Below are positions 53,012 through 60,827 of a stretch of DNA of 64,000 nucleotides, piece by piece. This stretch comes from Marinobacterium aestuarii (GTDB lineage: Bacteria; Pseudomonadota; Gammaproteobacteria; Pseudomonadales; Balneatricaceae). The DNA lies in NCBI RefSeq assembly GCF_001651805.1, contig NZ_CP015839.1:4712001-4776000 (forward strand), read 5' to 3'. A model generated the notes under the pieces. The model was not told the DNA's origin. It was given only the letters and a program-made list of their open reading frames with translations, and did not search any database. Both the position numbers and the translations under genes were made by a program. Position 1 is the first letter of the stretch; each line of letters opens with the position of its first letter.

Positions 53012-53024
53012 GCAGCGGCCTGAA

Positions 53025-53897
53025 TCAGTAACCGGCCAGCTGCAGCTGCTCCACCAGCTCGGCGCTGTTACGCACCCGCAGACGGTCATGGATGGCCTGG
53101 ATATGGTTGCGTGCCGTGGCGGGCGCTATCCCCAGCGCCCGGGCCACCTCCTTGTGACTGAGCCCACGCGCCACCTGCAGTGCCACCAGCAACTGGCGCG
53201 CGCTAAGGTTATCCACAGCCAGACGCGGCCGTACCCGCAGTATCAGCAAATCGTCCTCCAGCAGGCGCGTCAGCACCAACAGGCGCCCGACGAACAACTC
53301 CTGATTATCGTCCAGCAGCGCCCGGCACAGCGCGGCAGGTAGCCGCGGGCCCTGCCAGTCGGGCCATTCACGCCGCAATTGCACGCCAAACTCGCCTTCC
53401 TGGTAATGGAGCACACCGTTGCTGTCGACAATACCCAGACTGCGGTGCGGACCGCGGTGCTGACTGCTCAGACGCGCCACACCCAGCAGACGGTTGATCG
53501 CCTGGGACTCGATCAGGTGTGGCAGCAGCTGCTCGCACAGCAGTTGCTCCTGCGGATCAAAGCTATCGTCATCGCCAGCACGAAAAAATACACACTCATG
53601 CACCAGCCCAAGCTCGGGCTGGGGAACTGATATTCGCAGAGTCGGTGCCGGACCACTTAGCTGCTGTGCAACGTCTTCATCCGACGACAGGGCGGCGGCC
53701 CGGTCCGACACATCCCCACAACGAAACTCCCGCCGACACAGCAGACCTTCCAGCGTCTGCAAGGAGGTGCGCCACAAAAAACCGTTGAAAGGCAACGCCT
53801 GCCTGATCAGACCCAGCGCGGCCGTTTGAAATTCGGCATTCGCCTTCTCCCGCGCCACCCGGTACAACCCCAGCGTCAGCCTGTTGAGCGTATCCAC
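53025..53897 (-). CDS. LuxR-family transcription regulator
   Basis: 290 residues. The C-terminal 65 residues form a LuxR helix-turn-helix: LSARQLLVALQVARGLSHKE, VARALGIAPATARNHIQAIH, DRLRVRNSAELV. The N-terminal 220 residues have no recognised sensor motif; PAS- or GAF-like folds are possible. It converges on cobT 13 bases away and is divergent from the riboswitch-controlled collagen-like gene, with about 600 bases between. It could control the latter but nothing in the sequence shows it. Confidence 0.85.
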   Translation of the reverse strand: MDTLNRLTLGLYRVAREKANAEFQTAALGLIRQALPFNGFLWRTSLQTLEGLLCRREFRCGDVSDRAAALSSDEDVAQQLSGPAPTLRISVPQPELGLVHECVFFRAGDDDSFDPQEQLLCEQLLPHLIESQAINRLLGVARLSSQHRGPHRSLGIVDSNGVLHYQEGEFGVQLRREWPDWQGPRLPAALCRALLDDNQELFVGRLLVLTRLLEDDLLILRVRPRLAVDNLSARQLLVALQVARGLSHKEVARALGIAPATARNHIQAIHDRLRVRNSAELVEQLQLAGY

Positions 53898-54097
53898 CTG
53901 TTTTTCCCCATCTGGACTTTATCAGCTCGTGGGGCCATCCGTGCCAGCGCTGTTACAGCATCCTTACAGTTGCAGACTAGTTCAATTGCATCATGTTCGC
54001 GGCCTGAAACAAGTCCTATTGTTGGTGCCAGATCGCGTGAAAAGAACCCCGGACGGGCGCGCTGACAGCGCGATCCTGTAAGCGAAATAATACATCA
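53898..54097. other. Intergenic region upstream of the riboswitch
   Basis: About 200 bases; likely carries the LuxR-gene promoter and the promoter of the riboswitch transcript (AT-rich run AGCGAAATAATACATCAG just before the aptamer). No coding frame has support. Confidence 0.45.
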
Positions 54098-54175
54098 GAA
54101 AAACGCCACACCCGCAGCGATGCGGAGCCGGAAAGCCACGGGTCTCAGCGAGATGGCCGGGTTGCCTGAAGCGTA
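54098..54175 (+). promoter_or_regulatory. Predicted cyclic-di-GMP-I (GEMM) riboswitch aptamer
   Basis: The order of elements follows the GEMM consensus. ACACC leads into a hairpin CCGCA-GCGA-TGCGG with a GNRA tetraloop (54112-54125). Then GGAAAGCCACGGGTCTC (consensus GCAAAGCC-GGG-CU), a short stem TCTC/GAGA closed by AGC, and GATGGCCGGGTTGCC (consensus AGCCGGGUUACC) follow. GCCA (54135-54138) pairs with TGGC around the receptor hairpin. About 330 bases separate it from the collagen-like gene. Deviations: the GGGACGC junction reads GGAGCCGG. A covariance-model search would decide. If right, the exported protein is under second-messenger control, fitting a biofilm role. Confidence 0.65.
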
Positions 54176-54444
54176 GTCGGCGCCATCCTGGTCGCTGACT
54201 GGAACTGGCGGTAATGGTACCCGAACAGGTACAGCTCCCCCAGGGCGTTACCGCAACAGGATGGCGTTGGTTCCTGCCACAGGCACTGACAGTCCACTTG
54301 CCTGAACCGGTACACCCTACCCCGCCAACCCAGTCAGCCCCATCAGCGCCGCATGGCGCTTCCAGCGAATTATGCACAGAGTCACAACCGGATCGGCGGT
54401 GCGCCCGACCCATGTCATCAATTCCGCCCGGGAATAAGGGCTAT

Positions 54445-54507
54445 ATGGATAGAACCCAATTGATAGGGTTGCTCCACGAACTGAACAGCAGGGGTGTTAG
54501 CAAATGA
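54445..54507 (+). CDS. Possible 20-codon leader peptide coupled to the collagen-like gene
   Basis: ATG 54445 with AAGGGC just upstream begins a 20-residue frame, MDRTQLIGLLHELNSRGVSK, whose TGA overlaps the ATG of the downstream gene as ATGA (54504-54507). Such overlap usually means translational coupling. The peptide has no rare-codon or repeated-residue run typical of attenuators. It may simply position ribosomes for the next start. Confidence 0.45.
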   Translation: MDRTQLIGLLHELNSRGVSK

Positions 54508-55433
54508 AAAAGCTGTCTTTACTGGCCATCGCCATTACCGCCGCCATGGGGCTACCTGCAGCGGCCACCTTTGGCGCTGATGCATTGGAAACCGATGTTA
54601 TCAAACTGAAAACGGACTCCTCCAACCTGAAGGCTAATACGGATAACCTGAAGAAGGACACTGACACACTCAAAGCCAACACCGATAACCTGGCGGGTGG
54701 CCTAGGCGCTGTTGCGGCGAGAGTATTGATATTAGAAACGACCGGAGGACCGGTAGGTCCGCAAGGGCCCGCAGGCCCACAGGGACCGGCAGGTACTGAT
54801 GGCGCTAAAGGCGATAAGGGTGACACCGGAGCACCCGGTACTGATGGTGCTAAAGGCGATAAGGGTGACACCGGAGCAACCGGTATTGATGGTGCTAAAG
54901 GCGATAAGGGTGACACCGGAGCACCCGGTACTGATGGTGCTAAAGGCGATAAGGGTGACACCGGAGCACCCGGTATTGATGGTGCTAAAGGCGATAAGGG
55001 TGACACCGGAGCAACCGGTATTGATGGTGCTAAAGGCGATAAGGGTGACACCGGAGCACCCGGTACTGATGGTGCTAAAGGCGATAAGGGTGACACCGGA
55101 GCAACCGGTATTGATGGTGCTAAAGGCGATAAGGGTGACACCGGAGCACCCGGTGCCACAGGACCGCAGGGGCCAACTGGGCTTAGCAACTATGAGCGAA
55201 TTCAAATGGATTGCACCACGTCAGTCGCTGGAACAACTAGCGTCACGTGCACCGCACCTTGTCCGCTTGGGAAAAAAGTGCTCGGCGGTGGACTATTTAA
55301 TGCGAATTCGAACTGGGTGGTCATTCACAGTTACCCAGCCACCGATGGAAGCTGGTCGGCCACTCTGACAAGATCGGGTACAAATACGACTGCCAATGTC
55401 AGCGTTTATGCCATTTGCGCAAACACTAACTAG
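54504..55433 (+). CDS. Exported collagen-like repeat protein
   Basis: 309 residues: signal peptide (to about ATFGA, residue 24); a heptad-like coiled coil of NLK/TD repeats (about 30-65) that could set a trimer; a Gly-X-Y collagen region (about 81-222) made of GPQGPA triplets and eight near-identical 15-residue units GTDGAKGDKGDTGAP; then a C-terminal domain (about 223-309) with Cys pairs (MDCTTS, VTCTAPCPLGKK, YAICANTN) and the VLGGGLFN/SYPATDGSW pattern common in bacterial collagen-like proteins. It should form a secreted or surface triple helix. A riboswitch precedes it and a small exported protein gene follows 25 bases later. Confidence 0.92.
   Translation: MKKLSLLAIAITAAMGLPAAATFGADALETDVIKLKTDSSNLKANTDNLKKDTDTLKANTDNLAGGLGAVAARVLILETTGGPVGPQGPAGPQGPAGTDGAKGDKGDTGAPGTDGAKGDKGDTGATGIDGAKGDKGDTGAPGTDGAKGDKGDTGAPGIDGAKGDKGDTGATGIDGAKGDKGDTGAPGTDGAKGDKGDTGATGIDGAKGDKGDTGAPGATGPQGPTGLSNYERIQMDCTTSVAGTTSVTCTAPCPLGKKVLGGGLFNANSNWVVIHSYPATDGSWSATLTRSGTNTTANVSVYAICANTN
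54792..55151 (+). repeat. 45-bp in-frame tandem repeat, eight units
   Basis: Eight copies of a 45-bp unit (GGTGCTAAAGGCGATAAGGG core) encode 15-residue collagen units. Copies differ only at two positions, ACT/ATT (Thr/Ile) and CCC/ACC (Pro/Thr); the first unit also has a third-base change. Near identity at DNA level, including silent sites, implies recent expansion or gene conversion and predicts copy-number variation that keeps the frame. Confidence 0.95.
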
Positions 55434-55458
55434 CATCGAGATGCTCAGGAGACTTGTC

Positions 55459-55761
55459 ATGAAGAGTACTATTGCTGTTTGCGCCACCCTTGCCCTGCTG
55501 TTGGCCGGTAGCGCCCAGGCGAACCATTGCGACGCTGATCTGGCCGATGCAGAGCAGGCCATCGGCACGGCCGCAGTCACCCTTGAACCCAATGCACTGG
55601 ATGCGGCGGATGCGCTGGTGGATCACGCTATCACCGCCTGCGAGGCTGAGGAAGACCAGCTGGCGACCGCGGAGCCTGACTCCCCCATGGCCGATCCGGA
55701 CTACGTGACCGTGGGTCAGTCGATGCTGATCAACGCCACCCAGCTGGCCAGCGGCAACTAG
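55459..55761 (+). CDS. Small exported protein of unknown function, downstream of the collagen-like gene
   Basis: 100 residues with a signal peptide (cleavage near AQA, about residue 22) and an acidic, Ala-rich mature part containing two Cys (NHCDADLADAEQA, ITACEAEEDQL) that may form one disulfide. No family recognised. GGAG at 55448-55451 supports ATG 55459. The gap to the collagen-like stop is 25 bases, so it is probably in the same transcript, closed by the terminator at 55805. Confidence 0.75.
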   Translation: MKSTIAVCATLALLLAGSAQANHCDADLADAEQAIGTAAVTLEPNALDAADALVDHAITACEAEEDQLATAEPDSPMADPDYVTVGQSMLINATQLASGN

Positions 55762-55804
55762 AACCGACCGAGGCGCCCTGCCGCCTCGACTGCACACCCC
55801 TGAA

Positions 55805-55836
55805 AGGGGCTGGGCCTTGAGCGCCAGCCCCTTTTT
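55805..55836 (+). terminator. Intrinsic terminator after the collagen-like operon
   Basis: AGGGGCTGG (55805-55813) and CCAGCCCCT (55824-55832) form a perfect 9-bp stem with a 10-base loop, followed by TTTTT. It ends the riboswitch/collagen-like/small-protein transcript. The 300 bases after it to 56135 contain only a short ACCCT/AGGGT hairpin and the promoter area of TRAP system 3. Confidence 0.92.
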
Positions 55837-56135
55837 ATATCAAGCCGAAACCCGCTAGAAAAGCAGCCTGCACAGGGCTGTTCCCACCACGATTTCTCTG
55901 CGTTGACGCTGGTCAATTCGCCACATTATCTCTTGGCCCCAGCCATGGATATGAAGTGGTCCTAAACATTCCCACTGGCAAAGTTGAATATAAAACGACC
56001 GCCTACCCTTGCAGGGTGAGCGTTCGGGGCGCGGACTGATGCCCTGAAAGGCATTGCCAGACCTCGCGCCCGGCAGAGCCGACTAGAATAATAACAACCC
56101 AGCACTCGCTGATGGACCCAGAATCGGAGCTACAA

Positions 56136-57152
56136 ATGAAATTTACAAGTAAGGCTACGAAAGTTCTATCCCTGTCACTCTGCCTCGCTGTTTCCGCGGT
56201 GGTAAGCACAATGGCCCAGGCCAAAACCTTCAAGGTCGCGGTCGGTGATGCCGCAGGCGGCACCCAGCATGAGCTGGGCAAGAAATTCAATGAAGTTCTG
56301 ATGGAAAAAACCGGCGGCAAACATGACGCCAAACTGTTTATGAATGGCCAGCTCGGCAGCGAGCAGGACACCGTGAACGACGCTGCAATCGGCACCCTGG
56401 ATTTCTCTATCCTGGCCATCAACAACGTTACTCCCTTCTCCCCCAGCGTCGGCGCCCTCACTCTGCCGTACATGATCCAGAGCCTGGACGATGCCATCAC
56501 CTTGACCCAGGGCCCTGTCGGTGAACAACTGGTCGAGAACACCCTGCGGGATGCCGGCGTACGCATCATCGGCTGGGCCTATTCCGGCTTTCGCGTGCTG
56601 ACCAACTCCAAGCACCCGGTCACCACCCCGGCAGATCTGAAAGACGTTGTAGTTCGCGTGCCCAAAAACGAAATCATGATCGATACCTACAAGGCTTGGG
56701 GTATCAACGCCACGCCTATGGCCTGGTCCGAAACCTTCACCGCACTGCAGCAGGGCGTTGTCGATGGCCAGGACAACCCGTACATCACCGTCTATGCGAT
56801 GAAGTTTGATGAAGTGCAGAAGTACGTCACCAACCTGCGCTACCTGTTCTCCATTGAGCCGCTGATTGTCAGCGAGTCCGTGTTCCAGGATCAGTCCGCC
56901 GAAGACCAGGCCGCCATCCTGGAAGCCGGCAAGGCTGCCACTGCCCACAGCGCTCAGTTCCTGCGGGATCAGGAAAGCAAGATCAAGGCAGAGCTGACCG
57001 AGAAAGGCATGGTCATCGCGGATCCGGCCGATAATGAGAAAGAGTGGATCGACCTTGCCACAAGCAAAGTCTGGCCGAAGTATGTCGACAGCATCGGCGG
57101 CAAGGACGTCCTGAACAACGTACTGAAATCGCTGGGCCGCGACGAAATCTGA
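56136..57152 (+). CDS. TRAP transporter substrate-binding protein, DctP family (system 3)
   Basis: 338 residues with a signal peptide cleaved near AQA-KT (residue about 29). DctP marks: KLFMNGQLGSEQDTVNDAAIG, FRVLTNSKHPVTTPADLK, VVRVPKNEIMI (conserved Arg), ALQQGVVDGQDNPYIT. The last is typical of binders of carboxylated ligands. GGAG lies before ATG 56136; an in-frame ATG at 56112 adds eight polar residues before the signal peptide. The substrate is unknown. First gene of dctP-dctQ-dctM-uspA. Confidence 0.92.
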   Translation: MKFTSKATKVLSLSLCLAVSAVVSTMAQAKTFKVAVGDAAGGTQHELGKKFNEVLMEKTGGKHDAKLFMNGQLGSEQDTVNDAAIGTLDFSILAINNVTPFSPSVGALTLPYMIQSLDDAITLTQGPVGEQLVENTLRDAGVRIIGWAYSGFRVLTNSKHPVTTPADLKDVVVRVPKNEIMIDTYKAWGINATPMAWSETFTALQQGVVDGQDNPYITVYAMKFDEVQKYVTNLRYLFSIEPLIVSESVFQDQSAEDQAAILEAGKAATAHSAQFLRDQESKIKAELTEKGMVIADPADNEKEWIDLATSKVWPKYVDSIGGKDVLNNVLKSLGRDEI

Positions 57153-57203
57153 TCCCTTGTTAGCAGCCGCCCTTGCGGTGGCCGCGCAATGAATCGGTTT
57201 CCA

Positions 57204-57268
57204 CCAGAAGGCTGTCTGGACAGGCTGGTCCGAGCACGTTGATCAGCCCTATTCCGGCAGCCTTCTGG
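57204..57268 (+). promoter_or_regulatory. Hairpin between TRAP dctP and dctQ (system 3)
   Basis: CCAGAAGGCTG (57204-57214) pairs perfectly with CAGCCTTCTGG (57258-57268), 11 bp, with a 43-base loop that can fold further (GGCTG/CAGCC). Followed by CTTTATATC, so weak termination is possible. Same position as the hairpins in systems 1 and 2. Confidence 0.75.
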
Positions 57269-57345
57269 CTTTATATCAGCACGTTAAAATGCATGACGCT
57301 GCTGCCCGTCGGGTAGGCCAGCCCGCATTTCCAGGAGAACTCACT

Positions 57346-57900
57346 ATGGCAAAAGCCACGGTTCTATTCAGGATTCTCGGTAATATCGAGAGTTACATCT
57401 GCCGAACTCTCCTCTCCGTCTTCGTCATACTGCTGTTCCTGCAGATCATTTCACGGGAGCTGTTCCAGCATTCTCTTTCATGGACTGAAGAGCTTTCGAC
57501 CTACATGTTTGTCTGGTTCGTATTCTTTGGCGCCAGCTATGCAGCCAAACTATCGGCCCACAACCGTGTCACCTTCCAGTTCAAACTCCTGCCCCCCAAG
57601 GTAGGGGTCGTCATGGAAGCCATTTCTGACCTTATTTGGGTCTGCTTTAACTGTTATTTCGTGTACCTGAGCTACGACTTTGTATTCCACAAGATGAACC
57701 TGTTCTGGAAATCTCAGACGCTCGGCGTCCCCATGAAATATATCTACCTGATTCTGCCTATCGCATTTTCCCTGATGACTATTCGCATTCTGCAGGTTAA
57801 TTATTACAAGCTGATCAAAGGCATTGATATTCGAGATCCCGAGTCGCTCGAAGTCGAAAAGCTGATGGACTCAGACAATCAGAATAGCAAGTCCGTCTAG
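57346..57900 (+). CDS. TRAP transporter small permease, DctQ family (system 3)
   Basis: 184 residues, four membrane helices. DctQ feature: SRELFQHSLSWTEELSTYMFVWFVFFGA. ATG 57346 follows CAGGAGAA; an upstream in-frame ATG at 57289 would add 19 residues with no family support. A charged C-terminal tail (SLEVEKLMDSDNQNSK) extends into the cytoplasm. Confidence 0.88.
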   Translation: MAKATVLFRILGNIESYICRTLLSVFVILLFLQIISRELFQHSLSWTEELSTYMFVWFVFFGASYAAKLSAHNRVTFQFKLLPPKVGVVMEAISDLIWVCFNCYFVYLSYDFVFHKMNLFWKSQTLGVPMKYIYLILPIAFSLMTIRILQVNYYKLIKGIDIRDPESLEVEKLMDSDNQNSKSV

Positions 57901-57914
57901 GTCAGGAGTTTGTA

Positions 57915-59258
57915 ATGGTTGAATCATCCATCGTATTAATTCTGTTTGGTAGCTTCATCGGCCTGCTGCTGATGGGCGCACCTATTACCGTCGCCCTGGG
58001 CGTATCGGCACTTGTGTCATTTCTCTATCTGGACGAGAACCCGATCAAGTTTGTCCAGATCGCCTTTACCTCCGTCGGTTCCTTTCCGCTAATGGCGCTG
58101 CCTGCCTTTATTCTGGCCGGTGCCCTGATGGAGGCCGCCGGTATTTCACGCCGCCTGGTGCATCTGGCGGAAAGCTTTGCCGGCCCTGTGACCGGTGGTA
58201 TATCTGCCGCTGCTGTACTGGCGTGCATGTTCTTTGGTGCCATATCCGGTTCCGGCCCCGCAACCACCGCAGCGGTGGGCATGCTGATGATTCCGGCCAT
58301 GATCAAGCGCGGTTACGACAAAGGCTATGCATCGGCGATTACGGCATCGGCCGGCAGCCTGGGGATTATAATTCCGCCGTCGATTCCCATGGTGATCTTC
58401 GGTATTTCAGCGATCGGCATGGTCGCGCCACCTGAAGCCATCGCCAAGTTTGGCGAGTTTCAGACAGTATCCATTCCCAAACTCTTTATTGCAGGCTTCG
58501 CACCGGGGCTGATTATCGCCACCACCCTGCTGATCATGAACTACGTGAGCTGCAAAAAACGCGGTTACCATGGCACCAGCGATGGCTGGTCATCCGACCA
58601 AATATTGAAGGCATTCAAGGAGGGTTTCTGGTCGATACTCGCGCCGCTGGTGATTCTGGGGGGTATATATACCGGCTTCTTTACCCCGACCGAATCCGCC
58701 ATCGTCGCCATCTTCTATACCCTGTTCGTGGGTGTGTTCATTCACAAGGAGCTCAAGCTAGAAAGCATTTTCCACTCCCTGGAAACCACCACCTGGCTGA
58801 GCGGGCGCGTGCTGCTGATCCTGTTCACCGCCACAGTATTCGGGCGTCTGCTGGTTGAAAACCAGATTCCCGCCATCGTGGCCGAATCCATGCTCAGCAT
58901 TACCGACAACCTCTATCTGATCTGGACCATGATTATCGCCTTCCTGCTGTTTGTTGGCATGTTCATGGAAACCCTGGCCGCCATCATGATACTGACGCCG
59001 GTACTGCTGCCCATCGCCTACAGCCTGGGTATAGACCCCGTTCATTTCGGTATTGTTGTCGTCTGCTGTCTGGGGATTGGCTTTCAGACGCCGCCACTGG
59101 GTGAAAATCTGTTTATTGCGTCTGGCATATCCGGCACCTCTATCGAAGAGATTTCCCTGCGGGCTCTACCCTTTGCGTTTGCATCCATCGTTGGCGTCTT
59201 CATCATCGCCTTCTTCCCGGATCTGACGCTCTTCCTGCCAAGGTTGCTGGGCTATTAG
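57915..59258 (+). CDS. TRAP transporter large permease, DctM family (system 3)
   Basis: 447 residues, about twelve helices. DctM stretches: FPLMALPAFILAGALMEAAG, FGAISGSGPATTAAVG, IIIPPSIPMVIFGIS, GFFTPTESAIVAIFY, GIGFQTPPLGENLFIASG. Starts 14 bases after dctQ. Compared with system 1 it has about 20 extra residues after helix five (MVAPPEAIAKFGEF). Followed by a short hairpin (AGGCCCG/CGGGCCT, 59270-59298) and uspA. Confidence 0.92.
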   Translation: MVESSIVLILFGSFIGLLLMGAPITVALGVSALVSFLYLDENPIKFVQIAFTSVGSFPLMALPAFILAGALMEAAGISRRLVHLAESFAGPVTGGISAAAVLACMFFGAISGSGPATTAAVGMLMIPAMIKRGYDKGYASAITASAGSLGIIIPPSIPMVIFGISAIGMVAPPEAIAKFGEFQTVSIPKLFIAGFAPGLIIATTLLIMNYVSCKKRGYHGTSDGWSSDQILKAFKEGFWSILAPLVILGGIYTGFFTPTESAIVAIFYTLFVGVFIHKELKLESIFHSLETTTWLSGRVLLILFTATVFGRLLVENQIPAIVAESMLSITDNLYLIWTMIIAFLLFVGMFMETLAAIMILTPVLLPIAYSLGIDPVHFGIVVVCCLGIGFQTPPLGENLFIASGISGTSIEEISLRALPFAFASIVGVFIIAFFPDLTLFLPRLLGY

Positions 59259-59334
59259 TGATCCTGACCAGGCCCGCATCATTAATGGGTACGGGCCTTT
59301 CATGCGGCATATTGAAGAATTTGAGGTAAATAGC

Positions 59335-59871
59335 ATGCTGCCAGAATTCAAAAAGATACTTTACTGTACCGACCTGTCGAAGAACGCCTCCTTTGCGTTC
59401 AAGTACGCAGTTTATCTAGCCAAATCCACCGGCGCCGATATTCACGTACTGCATGTAATTGAAAAGCTCTCGGACGATGCTCACTTCGCGTTACAGACCT
59501 ACGTTCTTAATGACAAGAGCCGGGATGACTTTCTGCATCACCGCATCCAGCACGCCCGCGAGCGACTGAATGAACGCCAGGATTATTTTTGGGATGTACT
59601 GGCACCGGAAGAAAAGGCGTTTCGCTCAAAAATAGTCTCCGTCGATATTGTGGAAAACTATCCGGCGGAAAATATCCTCAAGAAGTCACGGGAACTGCAG
59701 TGCGACCTGATCGTGATGGGCGCCCATGAGAAAGGCCGCATCATGCATACCTTCCTCGGCAGTGTAGCCAAAAGCGTGCTGCGGCACTCCAAAATCCCCA
59801 CCCTTGTTGTGCCACTGCCAGACAAGGAAGAAGCTGCCAAAGAAAAGGCCGCCGCCAGGAAACGTTCCTGA
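59335..59871 (+). CDS. Universal stress protein (UspA family), TRAP-associated
   Basis: 178 residues: a single Usp domain (KILYCTDLSKNASFAFKYA ... VMGAHEKGRIMHTFLGSVAKSV ... KIPTLVVPLP) with an insertion of about 30 residues after the second helix and a charged C-terminal tail. The ATP motif normally reads G-x2-G-x9-G(S/T); here the second Gly is Glu (GAHE), so nucleotide binding is uncertain. Its place after dctM matches TeaD of the Halomonas ectoine TRAP system TeaABC, which modulates transport. GAGGT precedes ATG 59335; the in-frame ATG at 59302 lies in the upstream hairpin region. Confidence 0.9.
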   Translation: MLPEFKKILYCTDLSKNASFAFKYAVYLAKSTGADIHVLHVIEKLSDDAHFALQTYVLNDKSRDDFLHHRIQHARERLNERQDYFWDVLAPEEKAFRSKIVSVDIVENYPAENILKKSRELQCDLIVMGAHEKGRIMHTFLGSVAKSVLRHSKIPTLVVPLPDKEEAAKEKAAARKRS

Positions 59872-60295
59872 GGCTTCCGCCTCGCTGCCCCCTCGGAGCC
59901 AACGGCTCCGGGGATATCCCGGCGATTCGCAGTCCCCTTCCCTATAAGCCTCCGCAACATCCTTCTCAATAGCTCTCATCAATAGTCCCCCAGGCGTTGC
60001 TGCATCTGCCCATTTGAACGTGCCCTGATGCAGCCACACTGCGGCTTTGTCTAACCACCCCGTATCCAAACAAAAGCGGTATCTTACTGAGAGGTCGGGT
60101 GAATCCAGTTATGCACCACGCTGTCGTTGCTCCAGCGTTCGCGACAGAGACCGCCGGCTGCTTGAACACAGTCAAGCTACTGGCTTTGAGCTCGATACTT
60201 AACTAAAACTAAGCACAGGGCACGACAGCGCTTATTGAGATTGATCGAAACACTTGAGGCCGTTTACAGTGAGCATGGATGCTCAGAAGCGGAGC
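59872..60295. other. Long intergenic region between uspA and the 5S remnants
   Basis: About 420 bases. A hairpin CGGAGCC/GGCTCCG (59894-59910) may end the uspA transcript. Minus-strand frames here (for example around 59966-60175) show no family resemblance and no ribosome sites, so no gene is called. Confidence 0.5.
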
Positions 60296-60341
60296 GCTAC
60301 TGGGCGCTGGGGCGGATAGGATCAGGTAGCGCTTGTGCAGG
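60296..60341 (-). pseudogene. 5S rRNA remnant (5' part), most distal copy
   Basis: CTACTGGGCGC and GGATAGGATCAGGTAG match the degraded copy at 60700-60745 and, more weakly, the 5S segment CTACTGA...GGGATCAGGTGG. The spacer after it (GGTTTACTATTTTATTTTAAA) also resembles that after the 60635-60745 copy. Decayed duplicate. Confidence 0.55.
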
Positions 60342-60371
60342 TTTACTATTTTATTTTAAACCCCACATACG

Positions 60372-60397
60372 AAAAAGCCCCGACCGAAGGTCGAGGC
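60372..60397 (-). terminator. rRNA-type intrinsic terminator, distal copy
   Basis: On the minus strand GCCTCGACC-TTC-GGTCGGGGC (60397-60377) is followed by a T-run (60376-60372). The sequence is identical in the stem to the terminator at 60784-60810. Confidence 0.85.
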
Positions 60398-60413
60398 GTT
60401 TTCGTTGAATAAA

Positions 60414-60572
60414 TGCTTGGCGCCTTGCAGGCGAGCCGTCCCGCAGACAAGTATGCTGCGGTCGTCAAAACGGGTCAAAGCTGCGCTTCGACAAGTCCCG
60501 TTTTGACCCTACTATCACATGGCTGGGCGGCCGCGAGCGGCGCTGTCTACCTGCCCCATGTGAGGGTCATCG
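60414..60572. pseudogene. Shattered 5S rRNA fragments, including one inverted piece
   Basis: TGCTTGGCG (60414-60422) is a minus-strand 5S 3' end. GACCCTACTATCACATGG (60505-60522) resembles the 5S segment GACCTACTCTCACATGG on the same strand. CCCCATGTGAGGGTCATCGC (60553-60572) is the same region read on the plus strand. The three pieces point to duplication, inversion and decay. Confidence 0.6.
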
Positions 60573-60592
60573 CTGAACAATACCCCATACGG

Positions 60593-60624
60593 AAAAACCC
60601 CGGCCTCATCGAGACCGGGGTTTC
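60593..60624 (-). terminator. Second intrinsic terminator in the 5S region
   Basis: On the minus strand CCCCGGTCTC-GAT-GAGGCCGGGG forms a 10-bp stem with one GT pair, followed by TTTTT (60597-60593). The stem sequence differs from the other two terminators, so it is not a simple copy. Confidence 0.88.
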
Positions 60625-60634
60625 CGTTATTAAA

Positions 60635-60745
60635 TGCTTGGCGATGACCTACTTTCACATGGAGCACACTACGCTACCCTTGGAGGTACTGGGTTTCACT
60701 ACTGGGCGCCGCGGCGGATAAAAAGCGGATGGGATCAGGTGGCTC
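60635..60745 (-). pseudogene. Degraded full-length-like 5S rRNA copy
   Basis: TGCTTGGCGATGACCTACTTTCACATGG at one end and GGATGGGATCAGGTGG at the other match the intact 5S (60828-60946), while the middle (CACTACGCTACCC..GGTTTCACTACTGGGCG) is only partly similar and the length is about 111. The 5' arm CCACAGCTCTATTGTCGCC is missing, so the terminal stem cannot form. Confidence 0.7.
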
Positions 60746-60783
60746 TTTTGCTGGTTTACTGTTTTCTTGCAAAATCCACATAC

Positions 60784-60810
60784 AAAAAAGCCCCGACCGA
60801 AGGTCGAGGC
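60784..60810 (-). terminator. Intrinsic terminator directly after the intact 5S gene
   Basis: Minus strand GCCTCGACC-TTC-GGTCGGGGC (60810-60790) followed by TTTTTT (60789-60784), 18 bases after the 5S 3' end. It is the main terminator of the rRNA operon. Confidence 0.95.
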
Positions 60811-60827
60811 TTTTCTGTTTAAATAAA

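Noticed and set aside
54497-55368. Long open frames on both strands and in other frames across the collagen-like gene
   Set aside because: They result from a 45-bp repeat without stops in several frames; only the frame with a signal peptide, Gly-X-Y pattern and C-terminal domain is real.
59686-60175. Minus-strand frames between uspA and the 5S region as a transposase or other gene
   Set aside because: No ribosome site, no recognisable motif, and part of the frame lies over uspA.
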